Origin: Ophioderma brevispina
Taxonomy: Eukaryota; Echinodermata; Ophiuroidea; Amphilepidida; Ophiodermatidae
Assembly: GCA_023653785.1 (NCBI GenBank)
Contig: JAMKCH010001594.1
Span: forward strand, 1 to 64,000
Direction: 5' to 3'
DNA: 64,000 nt
Shown: positions 47,901 to 55,897 of the stretch, piece by piece
Layout: every line of letters begins with the position of its first letter
How positions within the stretch are numbered: position 1 is the stretch's first letter
Translations under genes and position numbers: made by a program
Notes under the pieces: model-generated
Database searches by the model: none
The model's input: the letters and a program-made list of their open reading frames with translations, nothing else
Told to the model about the DNA's origin: nothing

Positions 47901-48884
47901 AATTCTCATTGCTCTTCGTTTTGTTGCAGACCGGAGGGACATTACCTGTGTACGTGATTGATGAAGTGGGCAAGATGGAGCTTTTCAGTCAGGGTTTTGT
48001 ACAGGCAGTGCGGAAGCTGCTCAACCAGCCTTACAGTACTGTACTGGGAACTATGCCAGTACCTAAGGGCAAAGCCTTGGGGCTTGTGGATGAGATCAGA
48101 ACAAGAAGAGATGTCAAAGTGTACAATGTAAGTATTCACGTTGTGTTTCTTGATCCTCAGATTTAATATGCTAAGCGGTTCATCTTTCAACTTAAAGGGG
48201 CATTTTGTGATTCCAGCACCTTCTGTTTTATTCATGGTTCACTAGATATCCTTGAGAAAACCTTGTTCACAAAATTTTAGTTGATTCCGATTTTGCGGTT
48301 TTGAGTTATGAGCAATTGCTTGTTTCCCATGGTGCCATAGGCCAGCTAATTTCTGTCTGTTTACGGACAGAAGATACAAAATTGCGAATTTCTTACAGAT
48401 ACGGATGAATTTGCACGGAAGATTAGGTACACTTGGATTACTACGGCTAACGGTTCAGATGATATAAAAATCTCAATTTTTTTCAGGTAAGTCGGGGGAC
48501 GAGGTTGTGGATCACAAAATGCCCCTTTTAAATTATCAGAAAATGTTACAAAAGTGCTTTAAAATGTCACAAACTTATACAGTTTGGTTCCAATCTAATA
48601 CTTAATCACTGGGAGAAAAGTTTCTTTCTGTCAGTGTATGCATTTCTAAGTGAAAATTGCAAAATTAGATAATTCTGCATTTTTTCTAGGGCAGATCAAG
48701 ATATTTTCATGATTGAAACATTCAATGGTTAAGAGCATGCCCTATATCTCACAGTGGTGTAGTACCAAATTAATGCTTTGCATAATGTCTCCTTTCTTTG
48801 CTCTAGCTGACAAAAGATATGCGTAACCAGCTAGTCTCTGAAGTTGTTGAAGCTGTACAAAAAGCACGCCACCAAAAGAAATAG
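36905..48884 (+). CDS. NTPCR: NTPCR, cancer-related nucleoside-triphosphatase (THEP1 family), five exons
   Basis: This family hydrolyses nucleoside triphosphates slowly through a P-loop fold. Exons are 36,905-36,956, 46,329-46,487, 47,457-47,541, 47,930-48,127 and 48,807-48,884. Exon 1 begins the P-loop (IFVTGQPG) and is split at the same Gly as in family members. Exon 4 carries the Walker B-like block VYVIDEVGKMELFS and the family signature GTMPVPKGKALGLVDEIR. Exon lengths sum to 572 nt, close to the ~190 residues of vertebrate NTPCR. All introns are GT-AG. Intron 1 is ~9.4 kb and transposon-rich. Exon 2 is recognisable but out of frame in places, so the product cannot be read through as assembled. 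A possible alternative last exon lies at 48,967. Confidence 0.9.
37117..37232. mobile_element. Near-perfect hairpin element with 9-bp target duplication
   Basis: GTTCTGCTGAGCATTAACCT at the left is the inverse of the right end GGTTATGCTCAGCAGAAC, and pairing continues through GTCTTCATTCATCTTT and ACATTTGGACAT to an ~8-base loop. Arms are about 52 bp with only one or two unpaired bases. ACTTTCGTA occurs directly on both sides (37,108-37,116 and 37,233-37,241), as expected for a target-site duplication. It lies 160 bp into NTPCR intron 1 and would fold in the pre-mRNA. Confidence 0.8.
37242..38204. other. NTPCR intron 1, no further feature
   Basis: Ordinary intronic DNA. A fragment at about 37,917-37,985 carries GCTATTCGTACCGTGGCTGT and TTATTCGCACTGCGAATTGG, related to the palindrome array at 39.2 kb. 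An A-run lies at 37,823-37,835. Confidence 0.5.
38205..38365 (+). mobile_element. tRNA-derived SINE remnant
   Basis: A perfect B-box core GGTTCGAACCC (38,258-38,268) sits in GCGGGTTCGAACCCCGGTGC, with an A-box-like TCCAGTGG about 40 bp upstream. A T-run follows (from about 38,288), then a tail with TATATAGCGCTTTACC and CAAAGCGCTTTA, a small inverted pair. The tRNA body does not fold as a functional tRNA: the acceptor stem partner of GTGCGGCA is missing. A SINE head plus tail is the simplest reading. Confidence 0.55.
38590..39010. repeat. Low-complexity A-rich intronic tract
   Basis: Dominated by AATAAAA and AATACAA words on the plus strand. The Phe/Leu/Tyr-rich minus-strand frames (38,667-39,073) are compositional artefacts. 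An ACAC run follows at 39,058-39,073. Confidence 0.7.
39210..39400. repeat. Array of palindromic ~43-bp units (TTATTCGCACC / GGTGCGAAT)
   Basis: GTGCG-AATTAC-AGAA recurs at about 39,219, 39,260, 39,300, a diverged copy at 39,349, and GTGCGAATAG at 39,390. Each is preceded by its near inverse (TTATTCGCACC or TTATTCACACC), so every unit can fold as a short hairpin. A diverged single unit lies at about 37,965. Function unknown. Confidence 0.75.
39401..40615. other. NTPCR intron 1, no further feature
   Basis: The minus frame at 39,654-39,902 and plus frame at 40,280-40,561 have no recognisable domain. A T-run lies at 40,142-40,160. Confidence 0.45.
40616..40790 (+). repeat. CCAGAACCAGAGGTCA family, long copy
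   Basis: The palindromic core GGTAACCAAACCAGAGGTCA to GACCTTTAGTTTTGGTAC (40,616-40,689) is followed by a tail matching, in inverse, the copy at 36,100-36,270. It ends shortly before the hAT-type element. Confidence 0.75.
40828..41489. mobile_element. hAT-type nonautonomous transposon with 8-bp target duplication
   Basis: The direct repeat ACACTCAT flanks the element at 40,820-40,827 and 41,490-41,497. The ends are TAGTGCTGGCG and, inverted, TAGAGCTGTGAC, matching the hAT end pattern YAGNGCTG; 8-bp duplications are characteristic of hAT. Subterminal CGTTTACACG / CCGTTTACACGG words are repeated near both ends. There is no transposase; the 80-codon minus frame inside has no recognised domain. 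It lies in NTPCR intron 1. Confidence 0.8.
41944..42320. repeat. Poly-G and poly-C runs facing each other
   Basis: A run of 34 G follows CCCGGGGGGT (41,951-41,984), and a run of about 20 C lies at 42,301-42,320. They are inverted relative to each other across ~315 bp of AT-rich DNA. Exact lengths are unreliable in any assembly. The 62-codon frame starting in poly-G is an artefact. Confidence 0.8.
42321..45798. other. NTPCR intron 1, mostly featureless
   Basis: Fragments of the GACCTCTGGTT family lie at about 43,107-43,140 and 44,081-44,107. A G-run is at 43,452-43,465. CTGGTGACACACAAAAGA (44,247) and CTGGCACACAAAAGA inverted (about 44,905) may be the ends of an old ~670-bp element, but the match is short. 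No exon was recognised. Confidence 0.4.
45799..46224 (+). CDS. Unassigned 141-codon open frame, possible secreted protein
   Basis: ATG to stop without interruption. The N-terminus MLSLLVALAIIFVIPLSS is hydrophobic, like a signal peptide, followed by a polar region with N-glycosylation-type sites (NLT, NAT, NTT) and five Cys. I recognise no family. It lies inside NTPCR intron 1, about 100 bp before exon 2, and shows no clear promoter or splice sites of its own. It could be a chance frame; evidence is only its length and leader-like start. Confidence 0.2.
   Translation: MLSLLVALAIIFVIPLSSKQSMINERENLTQGSAACHSRHVIEHILWYRNPRVVYNIALRVISPFIDKRNATFQEALCMQPFNSHICPIEHSTVTVIHLYLWWIEVSALLQCTTFLNTTNPALSSTHNLWRVVPFDCSHSR
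46329..46487 (+). pseudogene. NTPCR: NTPCR exon 2, recognisable but frame-broken in this sequence
   Basis: It lies between TTTTAAAG (acceptor) and GTAAGAGG (donor). It should complete the P-loop as VGKTT, but reads GWETTLVMQL: a surplus G and a missing A nearby explain this. Further on FYTEEVRG is intact but preceded by an in-frame TGA; then MRIGF and DVVTMDGMRGPLARV are each in other frames, the last shift at a run of five T. Family members read FYTEEVR...RIGFDVV...RGPLSRV here, so identity is firm. Its 159 nt also do not give the phase that exon 3 needs. Either the assembly has several indel errors or the gene is inactivated. Confidence 0.85.
47175..47394 (+). repeat. Degenerate partial copy of the 48.2-kb MITE
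   Basis: GGCCATAGGC, TTCTGTCTGTTTGCAGTCAG, AAGATTAGGCA, CAACAGTTCAGA and TGACAAAAATTCCCCTT follow in the same order as in the right two-thirds of 48,196-48,527. It sits in NTPCR intron 2. The left end is missing. Confidence 0.65.
47457..47541 (+). CDS. NTPCR: NTPCR exon 3
   Basis: The acceptor is TTCTGTAG and the donor GTAAGTCG. It encodes GSGGPRVGQYTVNLRSFEQL then ALPHVAPK. The stretch RVGQYxVxLxSFEQLALP is a hallmark of the family. The first base completes a codon from exon 2; the exon ends in phase 0. Confidence 0.95.
47930..48127 (+). CDS. NTPCR: NTPCR exon 4 (Walker B region)
   Basis: The acceptor is TTGTTGCAG and the donor GTAAGTATT; 66 codons in phase 0 at both ends. VYVIDEVGKMELFS is the Walker B-type block with Asp-Glu, followed by FVQAVRKLL, TVLGTMPVPKGKALGLVDEI and DVKVYN. 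All these blocks are conserved in order in vertebrate NTPCR. The frame is intact, in contrast to exon 2. Confidence 0.97.
48196..48527. mobile_element. TTAA-flanked MITE in NTPCR intron 4
   Basis: TTAA at 48,192-48,195 and 48,528-48,531 flank a 332-bp element. Ends are AGGGGCATTTTGTGATTCC and, inverted, AAGGGGCATTTTGTGATCC. Related sequence occurs at 14,621 and 47,175. It has no coding capacity. Confidence 0.75.
48807..48884 (+). CDS. NTPCR: NTPCR exon 5 (usual last exon)
   Basis: The acceptor is TTGCTCTAG. It encodes LTKDMRNQLVSEVVEAVQKA then RHQKK and TAG. This matches the family C-terminus (VTKENRNxLxxxIVxxVQ...) and its position, giving the usual protein length. No AATAAA signal occurs in the ~80 bp before the next candidate exon. 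Confidence 0.92.
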   Translation: MTKDMRNQLVSEVVEAVQKARHQKK

Positions 48885-48966
48885 CATTCAAAACAAAACT
48901 CAAACTGATCTTTTTCGTTGGTCACTGAACACATATATTGACTTTTCTATTTGCCTATACCAATAG

Positions 48967-49668
48967 TTAAAAAAGAAGTCGCAACACAAAGGGGTGTCAA
49001 AAGTGGTCAAAGCCATCACAGCGTCACTTGAACTTCACAAGCAGCTGCGCATCAACAGACATGACATGCAAGAACAACTCGTCTCCAAGGTGATGGCACA
49101 AGTGCAGGCTTCACTCGGAGAACAAGGCATTGAGGACATGTGCGACCAGATCATGGCAGACATTGTGGACGATTCGCAGAGAGAGCTCTGTCTGCAGATA
49201 ACCCAAGCGACCATTGGGAAGCTTGTCACCAAGATGGTTGCAGCTCACTTGAACCACCAGTATAACAAGAACACGTCATGTCGACAGTCGGAAATCACAA
49301 ATGGACAGCAGGACCAGCTGGTCTCCATGGTGTTGAAAGCAGTGCAGGCAACGTTGCACCTGCAAGTCATGAAGGAAATGCATGAACAGTTTACAAAACA
49401 GGCCAAAGAAACAGTCCAAGAAGAGCCTTCCAGCCATATCACAGAGGCTGCACAGGAGAGACTCAATCCAGAGGAAGCAGATGTAGAAGCCTCTGAACAT
49501 GAAGCAGGTTCAAGTTGTCCTGCAACATCACAGAGTGCGCATGATGTGGACAAACCAGTTGTGAAACAGGTAGTCGGTCTGGTACGGGATGCGCTACATC
49601 TGCAAATGAAGAGTGACATTTGTGATCAAATTGTATCAACTGTCCTCGAAGAATATGTGCCAGATTGA
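48967..49668 (+). CDS. Candidate alternative last exon of NTPCR with repeated helix modules
   Basis: A pyrimidine-rich tract ending CCTATACCAATAG precedes a 233-codon open frame in phase 0, the phase in which exon 4 ends. Its start LKKKSQHKGVSKVVKA aligns without gaps to exon 5 (LTKDMRNQLVSEVVEA; 7 of 16 identical). The exon 5 helix motif then recurs: QLVSKVMAQVQASL (residues 37-50), KLVTKMVAAHL (85-95), QLVSMVLKAVQATLHLQ (117-133) and VVKQVVGLVRDALHLQ (198-213), with DMCDQI/DICDQI-type second helices. There is no ATG near the start (the first Met is at residue 34), so it should be spliced onto something. Predicted isoform about 398 residues. It could also be a separate gene's exon. Confidence 0.6.
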   Translation, partial: LKKKSQHKGVSKVVKAITASLELHKQLRINRHDMQEQLVSKVMAQVQASLGEQGIEDMCDQIMADIVDDSQRELCLQITQATIGKLVTKMVAAHLNHQYNKNTSCRQSEITNGQQDQLVSMVLKAVQATLHLQVMKEMHEQFTKQAKETVQEEPSSHITEAAQERLNPEEADVEASEHEAGSSCPATSQSAHDVDKPVVKQVVGLVRDALHLQMKSDICDQIVSTVLEEYVPD

Positions 49669-50003
49669 CACAGATTCGCACATAACATAATTAGTAATGC
49701 AACCAACCAAAAGATTGTGAAAATCAGTAACTGTAACTAATTTGGTAAAGGAAGGTGGGTAAAAAAGTGCTACCTAAATTCACAACATTGTTCTCAATAA
49801 GGATAAATGAAAATTATCTGCTTTTGTGTGAAAAGGGGAAAGGCGAGGTCTTCAAAGGGAAATGGTTACATTTCATCAACTTCATTAATCTTTTGGTTGG
49901 ACTGCCTGCATCCCAAAATTTTAGTAAACATCGGCAAGTGTGCTAGGGAGCAGTTCTGCAAAAAGAAGCCAGTTCTTTGTGGGTTTACTGTATATTGTAT
50001 ATA
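49669..50003 (+). other. Probable 3' untranslated region of the long isoform
   Basis: It follows the TGA at 49,666-49,668 and has no conserved frame. The first AATAAA downstream is at 50,768-50,773. The assignment depends on the alternative exon being used. Confidence 0.4.
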
Positions 50004-50767
50004 ATAGATGTTAAATTTATTGGAAGAATTGTAATGTTTGTTATGAGACCTTTGACAGCTGGTGTTTAACTTCCCAATAGACTTAAAATGATTTAAGGTC
50101 AATCTACAACCAGAACATGGCCAAAATAGTGAAGTGCATAGATTACAGTGTTGCCAACCCTGCTACTTTTTACATGTCTGTCGCCCCTTGCCAAATATTG
50201 GGCTACTATTCTTACTCCTAAGTTGTGGCACACTTCTTCCCTCTTGTTCTTTAGTTTTCCTTTGTCCATCCGTTTATGCAGTGCATAGAAAGTTTGGTCT
50301 GCTTTATCTACATTTACTAGCCTATAGGGAGTGCTCACTCGGGTATAACAACAAACAAACAACTTCTTCTCGCGATCTAAGTGATTTGTGCTCCTTACAA
50401 GATGGAAGGAGGTACTCACTCAGGTATAACGACAAACAATTATCTTGTAAAATCGTGACAATCATGAGTGGCTTACAAGGCTTTGATGATCACTGGGGTG
50501 ATAGGACACCCAACTATTAATTTTGTTGAAGAGCAATTCTTAAACACTTGAGATTGTTTATTCAATTTTATTGGTTCCTAGCCATGTGATATGAGATGAT
50601 ATCATACGGTACAGTGCATACTTGTCAACGCAACATGCATACGCACATAGTAACAATGGACTGATCGATTTAAAAAGCTAGGGTAGTTAATCGGATAAAA
50701 TCTACCATAATTTTAGTAACATATTACTAATAACTTCTTATTTTGAGTGAAGGTGTTAAAGAATGAG

Positions 50768-50773
50768 AATAAA
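50768..50773 (+). terminator. Candidate polyadenylation signal (copy 1)
   Basis: AATAAA in GAGAATAAAGATAAA, followed within 35 bp by a T-rich stretch. It could end the transcript reading through 49,668. Confidence 0.4.
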
Positions 50774-51707
50774 GATAAATTGATTTTAGTCTCTGCCGTG
50801 TATTTTTTTTTTTTTTTTTTTTTTTATAGATGTTAAATTTATTGGAAGAATTGTAATGTTTGTTATGAGACCTTTGACAGCTGGTGTTTAACTTCCCAAT
50901 AGATCAGTCTTAGCCAAACATACCCAATCATCTGTTACAGATGCATCTTTGTATTCTGTTAAAAGTAATGTCGACTTTGATCTGAACAGCCATGATCAAA
51001 ATGTCAACCTTTTGTTCATGACTTAAAATGATTTAAGGTCAATCTACAACCAGAACATGGCCAAAATAGTGAAGTGCATAGATTACAGTGTTGCCAACCC
51101 TGCTACTTTTTACATGTCTGTCGCCCCTTGCCAAATATTGGGCTACTATTCTTACTCCTAAGTTGTGGCACACTTCTTCCCTCTTGTTCTTTAGTTTTCC
51201 TTTGTCCATCCGTTTATGCAGTGCATAGAAAGTTTGGTCTGCTTTATCTACATTTACTAGCCTATAGGGAGTGCTCACTCGGGTATAACAACAAACAAAC
51301 AACTTCTTCTCGCGATCTAAGTGATTTGTGCTCCTTACAAGATGGAAGGAGGTACTCACTCAGGTATAACGACAAACAATTATCTTGTAAAATCGTGACA
51401 ATCATGAGTGGCTTACAAGGCTTTGATGATCACTGGGGTGATAGGACACCCAACTATTAATTTTGTTGAAGAGCAATTCTTAAACACTTGAGATTGTTTA
51501 TTCAATTTTATTGGTTCCTAGCCATGTGATATGAGATGATATCATACGGTACAGTGCATACTTGTCAACGCAACATGCATACGCACATAGTAACAATGGA
51601 CTGATCGATTTAAAAAGCTAGGGTAGTTAATCGGATAAAATCTACCATAATTTTAGTAACATATTACTAATAACTTCTTATTTTGAGTGAAGGTGTTAAA
51701 GAATGAG

Positions 51708-51713
51708 AATAAA
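51708..51713 (+). terminator. Candidate polyadenylation signal (copy 2)
   Basis: Duplicate of the 50,768 signal in the second copy of the direct repeat. Confidence 0.35.
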
Positions 51714-51723
51714 GATAAATTGA

Positions 51724-51873
51724 TTTTAGTCTCTGCCGTGTATTTATCATGTCATATCCAATGGGCAACAGCGCTATTTTAGCATAAAACTCAGGCTGCG
51801 CTTCATTGTTCTAATAAAATAATGCTGTCGCGTGTATGATATGACAAGATAGATACACGGCAGAGGCTAAAAA
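51724..51873. mobile_element. Inverted-repeat element at the end of the duplication
   Basis: TTTTAGTCTCTGCCGTGTAT at the left is mirrored by ATACACGGCAGAGGCTAAAA at the right, and ATCATGTCATATC by GATATGACA. Copy 1 of the duplication stops about 20 bp into this left arm, where the T-run begins. Confidence 0.7.
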
Positions 51874-52398
51874 CAATACCTTAATTCTCTAATTAAACCT
51901 CACTAAGCTTTTAAGATGTAGGTAAAACAGAATATGCTGCACTTTGATTTCCCTAATTTTCAAATGTTACTCCAAGAAAAACAAAAAGAAAGTATTAAAG
52001 TAAGAAAAATTCAAATACAGGTAAATGCAGATTTATTTTGTGTAAAACCTATTTTCTCACGTGTCTTCAGTGAAAGCAAATGGAAACTACATTAGTCATT
52101 CAACAGATATCATTACTCTTATGATTGATTGTGGACAATTTTCCAAAAATATGGCCCTGTAGGGCCTGTATGACCTTTGACCTCGCATATCATAGCTTGT
52201 GTGGAATTGTCCTTAGGTCAGAGAACTTTAATTTTTTTCCTATTGACGCTGAAAAAAGTGTGTGCTTAGGTATTTAGAGCAATAGTATCATCTTTTGAAT
52301 GGCTAAACCCCAGGCACCCCCAACTAATGCATGTAGTAAATATAAACTGTTCTACTTACTTTAGTTGTATGACATCCATTTTAATGCATTCTGCCATG
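51874..52398. other. No recognised feature
   Basis: One TGACCTTTGACCT word at about 52,170. No coding exon or transposon end seen. Confidence 0.5.
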
Positions 52399-52800
52399 CA
52401 AGATTTCGCTTTTTGTGATTTTGGCCCGATAATATGGTCCTGGACCATATGCTATATGGTCCTGGAGCATAAATAATCTTGAGAAATATTTCAAATTTGA
52501 ATGCACATGCTCCAGGAGCATATAGCAAATATGCTCCTGGAGCAGTATTTGACATAGAATATTTCTCCACTGCTTCAGGAACATATTTGCCATCCTAGAG
52601 CATATTTGACTTGGAATATTTCTCCAGATTATTTATGCTCCAGGAGCATAGCCAAATATGCTCCTGGAGCACATTTGACTTAAAATATTTGTTTCCAGAT
52701 TATTTACGCTACAGGACCATATGGTCGAGGACCATATGGTCCAGGACCATATGGTCCAGGACCATATTATCGGGCCAAAGTCACATAAAATCCAAGATTT
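52399..52800. mobile_element. Foldback element made of nested palindromes
   Basis: The outer arms are inverted copies: TGTGATTTTGGCCCGATAAT at the left and ATTATCGGGCCAAAGTCACA at the right. Inside, ATGGTCCAGGACCAT (itself a palindrome) repeats several times at 52,434-52,465 and 52,718-52,766, and GCTCCAGGAGCATA, also a palindrome, repeats at about 52,508, 52,529, 52,638 and 52,660. Blocks with GAAATATTTC and AGATTATTTA separate them. It has no coding capacity. Confidence 0.85.
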
Positions 52801-53266
52801 CATACTCAGGAATGATGTGTGGATGTTAGAATGTGGAATCCTCATGCACTTACTGATTCAGCTCTTCCAGGCTTGCTGGTCCAAAATGATACATTATTTT
52901 GATGTGCCGCCCTAAAGATTGACGATTCATAATTACTTGATAAGCATTTATGAGCTAATTATGCCAAAAGACAAGCTGGTGTGATCTGCATCTGTAGTCC
53001 AGGGATTGCATAGTGATATATGCTGTGTATTTTATTAAAGATCTGTATTTTTAAAGCTTTGGAGTTACCTAATGTGTGTATGGGACCATATTCGCAGCTT
53101 GTGCCATTTCCAAATAAGTGTGTTTTCATGTGATAGTAAGCGAGTAGATATTTAAACTGTTGGTGACATAGGACTTTGAAGTCGTCTTGAGCAAGTATTT
53201 TGATATCTTCATTGTGTAGCAGACATGTAAACAGGTGATAACAAGGAAGTTGTTGCATCCTTGTAA
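52801..53266. other. No recognised feature
   Basis: Ordinary DNA; the minus frame at 52,959-53,258 shows no recognisable domain. Confidence 0.45.
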
Positions 53267-54035
53267 ACTACAATTTGTATCAAAATGATTGGTACCTTAC
53301 ACTGGGGTATCTTCCAAGGTATTGCAACTTCTGACTTAGCAAAGTCTAATAATGGACACGTTGTGTTTGGTTTAATTAGGCCCTTTGCACTTGCCAGATA
53401 AAGCTATTAATGAAATTCAACTGGTATGACTAACCACTTATAATAATCAACATTGTGCTTTAATGGATACCAATCATTCTGATACAGCCTGTACATTAAA
53501 TACTTGTTGTGCAGCAATTTCACTCACCTCCATATCAGGAGTGAAATACTCAGATTAAACCTTGCATTTCACTCTTTGTTTTTTTTTTTTTTTTTTTTAA
53601 CTCAGTTACAACGAAAGTATGATCTAGGGTACCATTAAGACCTTTCAAAAATGCCTTTTGAAGCTCAATATCTAACAAACCATTATTTTTGATAAAAGCA
53701 TCAAACCTTTCGGCCAAAAGCAGACTACAATTTGTATCAAAATGATTGGTACCTTACACTGGGGTATCTTCCAAGGTATTGCAACTTCTGACTTAGCAAA
53801 GTCTAATAATGGACACGTTGTGTTTGGTTTAATTAGGCCCTTTGCACTTGCCAGATAAAGCTATTAATGAAATTCAACTAGTATGACTAACCACTTATAA
53901 TAATCAACTTTGTGCTTTAATGGATACCAATCATTCTGATACAGCCTGTACATTAAATACTTGTTGTGCAGCAATTTCACTCACCTCCATATCAGGAGTG
54001 AAATACTCAGATTAAACCTTGCATTTCACTCTTTG
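53267..54035 (+). repeat. Direct 312-bp duplication with a T-run at the break
   Basis: Copies 53,267-53,578 and 53,724-54,035 differ at only two positions that I see. Copy 1 is followed at once by 20 T, then about 125 bp of unrelated sequence before copy 2. The architecture resembles the 50-51.7 kb duplication. Confidence 0.9.
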
Positions 54036-54170
54036 AAAAAATAATCTTTAATTTTCTGTTCTTAGCAACATGCAGTTCAGGTTTTACTCTTCAGAATTGA
54101 TATTTCACTCTCAAGAATTTTGCTTCAAGAGTGAAATACTCTTGAGAAAAAATGCGAGTGAAATTGCTGC
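53968..54170. mobile_element. Inverted repeat with GAGTGAAAT words
   Basis: GCAGCAATTTCACTC at the left is inverted as GAGTGAAATTGCTGC at the right. Between them GAGTGAAATACTC and ATTTCACTC recur, giving several small hairpins. Copy 1 of the neighbouring duplication contains only the left part of this structure. Confidence 0.65.
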
Positions 54171-54189
54171 TCGTGGACAGGAGGAAGTT

Positions 54190-54427
54190 ATGCCCATGAT
54201 ATACTAGCCGTCGCAGCGTGCGACTGTAAAATCGCTTCCAGCATCAATATCGCTGGTAGCATCGAGCGATTGAGTTGAATTCAAGTCAACTGGCTTGCGT
54301 CAAGTCGCTTGGGCATGCTAGCGACTTAACAAATTAGATGTCGGCAGTCGCTTTCCCAATAAGCAACGGAAGTGATGTCATAAAAAATCGCTACGCTCCT
54401 TGCGATTGCTTAGTATATCATGGGCAT
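54190..54427. mobile_element. 238-bp MITE, TTA-flanked
   Basis: ATGCCCATGATATACTAGC at the left and TTAGTATATCATGGGCAT at the right are inverses. TTA occurs directly at both outer edges, compatible with a 3-bp TWA duplication as in PIF/Harbinger-type elements. The inside is rich in TCGC/GCGA words. The superfamily is a guess. Confidence 0.65.
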
Positions 54428-55897
54428 TAAGATGACTGACTTTGTAGTTTCTGAGATTCGATCACTCCTGAGTTTACTAAACACTGTAAAACAATCATCC
54501 GTAACACAAAGTTAAGTATTTATTTTCTTGAGTTTTGCAAGAGGTGTCACAAAAAAGCATTGTTGTGAATCAATTTCTTGTAAGAATCTTGTATGAAAGA
54601 TTGCTTTAACACTAAATGATATTAAGCTATTGGGTCTATCAACATAGAGTGATTCCTGTACTTGTACTTGAGTTTGTAGTCAGTGTCAGTTAAATAAGTT
54701 GACAACTTCTGACTGTCCCAAGTTGTTTTGATCATTGCAAAGGTAGGTGTAAAAAGGGTAATCATGCAAAAAATGCTCTCTGACTGGAACCTGGAGTATT
54801 CACATGAACAGGGGTACAGGATCATAACTGACATTGCACTTCTGGTGGGGATTCTGCATCATGGGCTATCATTACATTTCTCTCATTTGAAACTCAACTC
54901 AAAATAGGTTGGAGTTCAGGATCAGAGTCAACATTGCACTTCAGTGGACCTTGCTGTTTAGGGAAAGAGTCAACGTGTTTTAAATCATCCCATTTTAATA
55001 TAACTTCTTAGTACAAACATGGATTCAGTTCATACTAAGAATAAGACCACCATTTCCTCGTCTGACATAATTTGAGGGTTGAGGGTGCAGAATAAATGTC
55101 GTCCATGGATAATAATCCGTGAACAGCTAGAGCTTATTAAAACAGAAAGTTTACTTATGTGAATTATTGAGACTGTGAGTCGAAAACCTGGTTCAAATAC
55201 GTCATTTTTTAACATTTCAAATCATATTTTGTTCGATCATGCCCCATCCATATCACACATTCAAACCAATCAGTCCATGCCATGCTGATTGACAAACCTT
55301 GACGTATGCACAATTGGTCCTCTAATTCTGTCCCTAACTATATAGTATGCCTATGTATTGTTACAAGGGCATAGTGGTACACGTGTTGAGGTCAAAACTC
55401 ATTAAAGGTTGCTTATGGTTATTCATGTGAGGCTTTTTGCATTTACTTTAGTTGATACTTTTTAAATTGAACATAACATAGTGCAGACAGATTAAGTTCA
55501 TAATTGGTATATGCGTATATATTGTTGTGGAGGGCATATAAAAGGAGTAACTTGTTGAGGTCAAAGGTCAATAAAGGTCCCTTAAGGTGATTCATTTGTG
55601 TCCGTCTCAATTCTGCATTTACTTCTAGCTGATGCTTTTAAAATTATGCATAACTTTTCAGTAAAATGTCAGATCACATTCATATTTAGCAAGATGATGG
55701 ACTCTCATAAGGTGGTCCTGGATGTGGATACAGGTTTAAGGTCAAAGGTTATATGGTAATTGCTAGGGGTCAATAACATTTTTTGTACACTACTTTTGGT
55801 TAAAATGTGCTGCAACTTTTCCATCATTGCTGCTTACTAAAATCCACTGCTAATTGGATAAGCTATCAGGGACAACACTGTACCCTATATATTTCTA
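54428..55897. other. No recognised feature
   Basis: Scattered AGGTCAAAGGTC-like words near 55,390 and 55,558. Frames are below 71 codons with no recognisable domain. Confidence 0.5.

Larger units (their letters stand above)
50004..51744 (+). repeat. Direct duplication of ~0.8-0.9 kb joined by a T-run
   Basis: Copy 1 is 50,004-50,804 and copy 2 is 50,826-51,744. By eye they are identical except for a 118-bp segment (about 50,908-51,025) present only in copy 2. About 25 T residues form the junction (50,801-50,825). The copies carry the same 128- and 106-codon frames on opposite strands, neither starting with ATG, so I do not call them genes. The perfect identity suggests a very recent event or an assembly overlap. 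Confidence 0.9.

Noticed and set aside
50134..50520. 128-codon plus frame and 106-codon minus frame, each present twice (again at 51,039-51,460)
   Set aside because: Neither begins with ATG, neither shows a recognisable domain, and both exist twice only because the DNA is duplicated.
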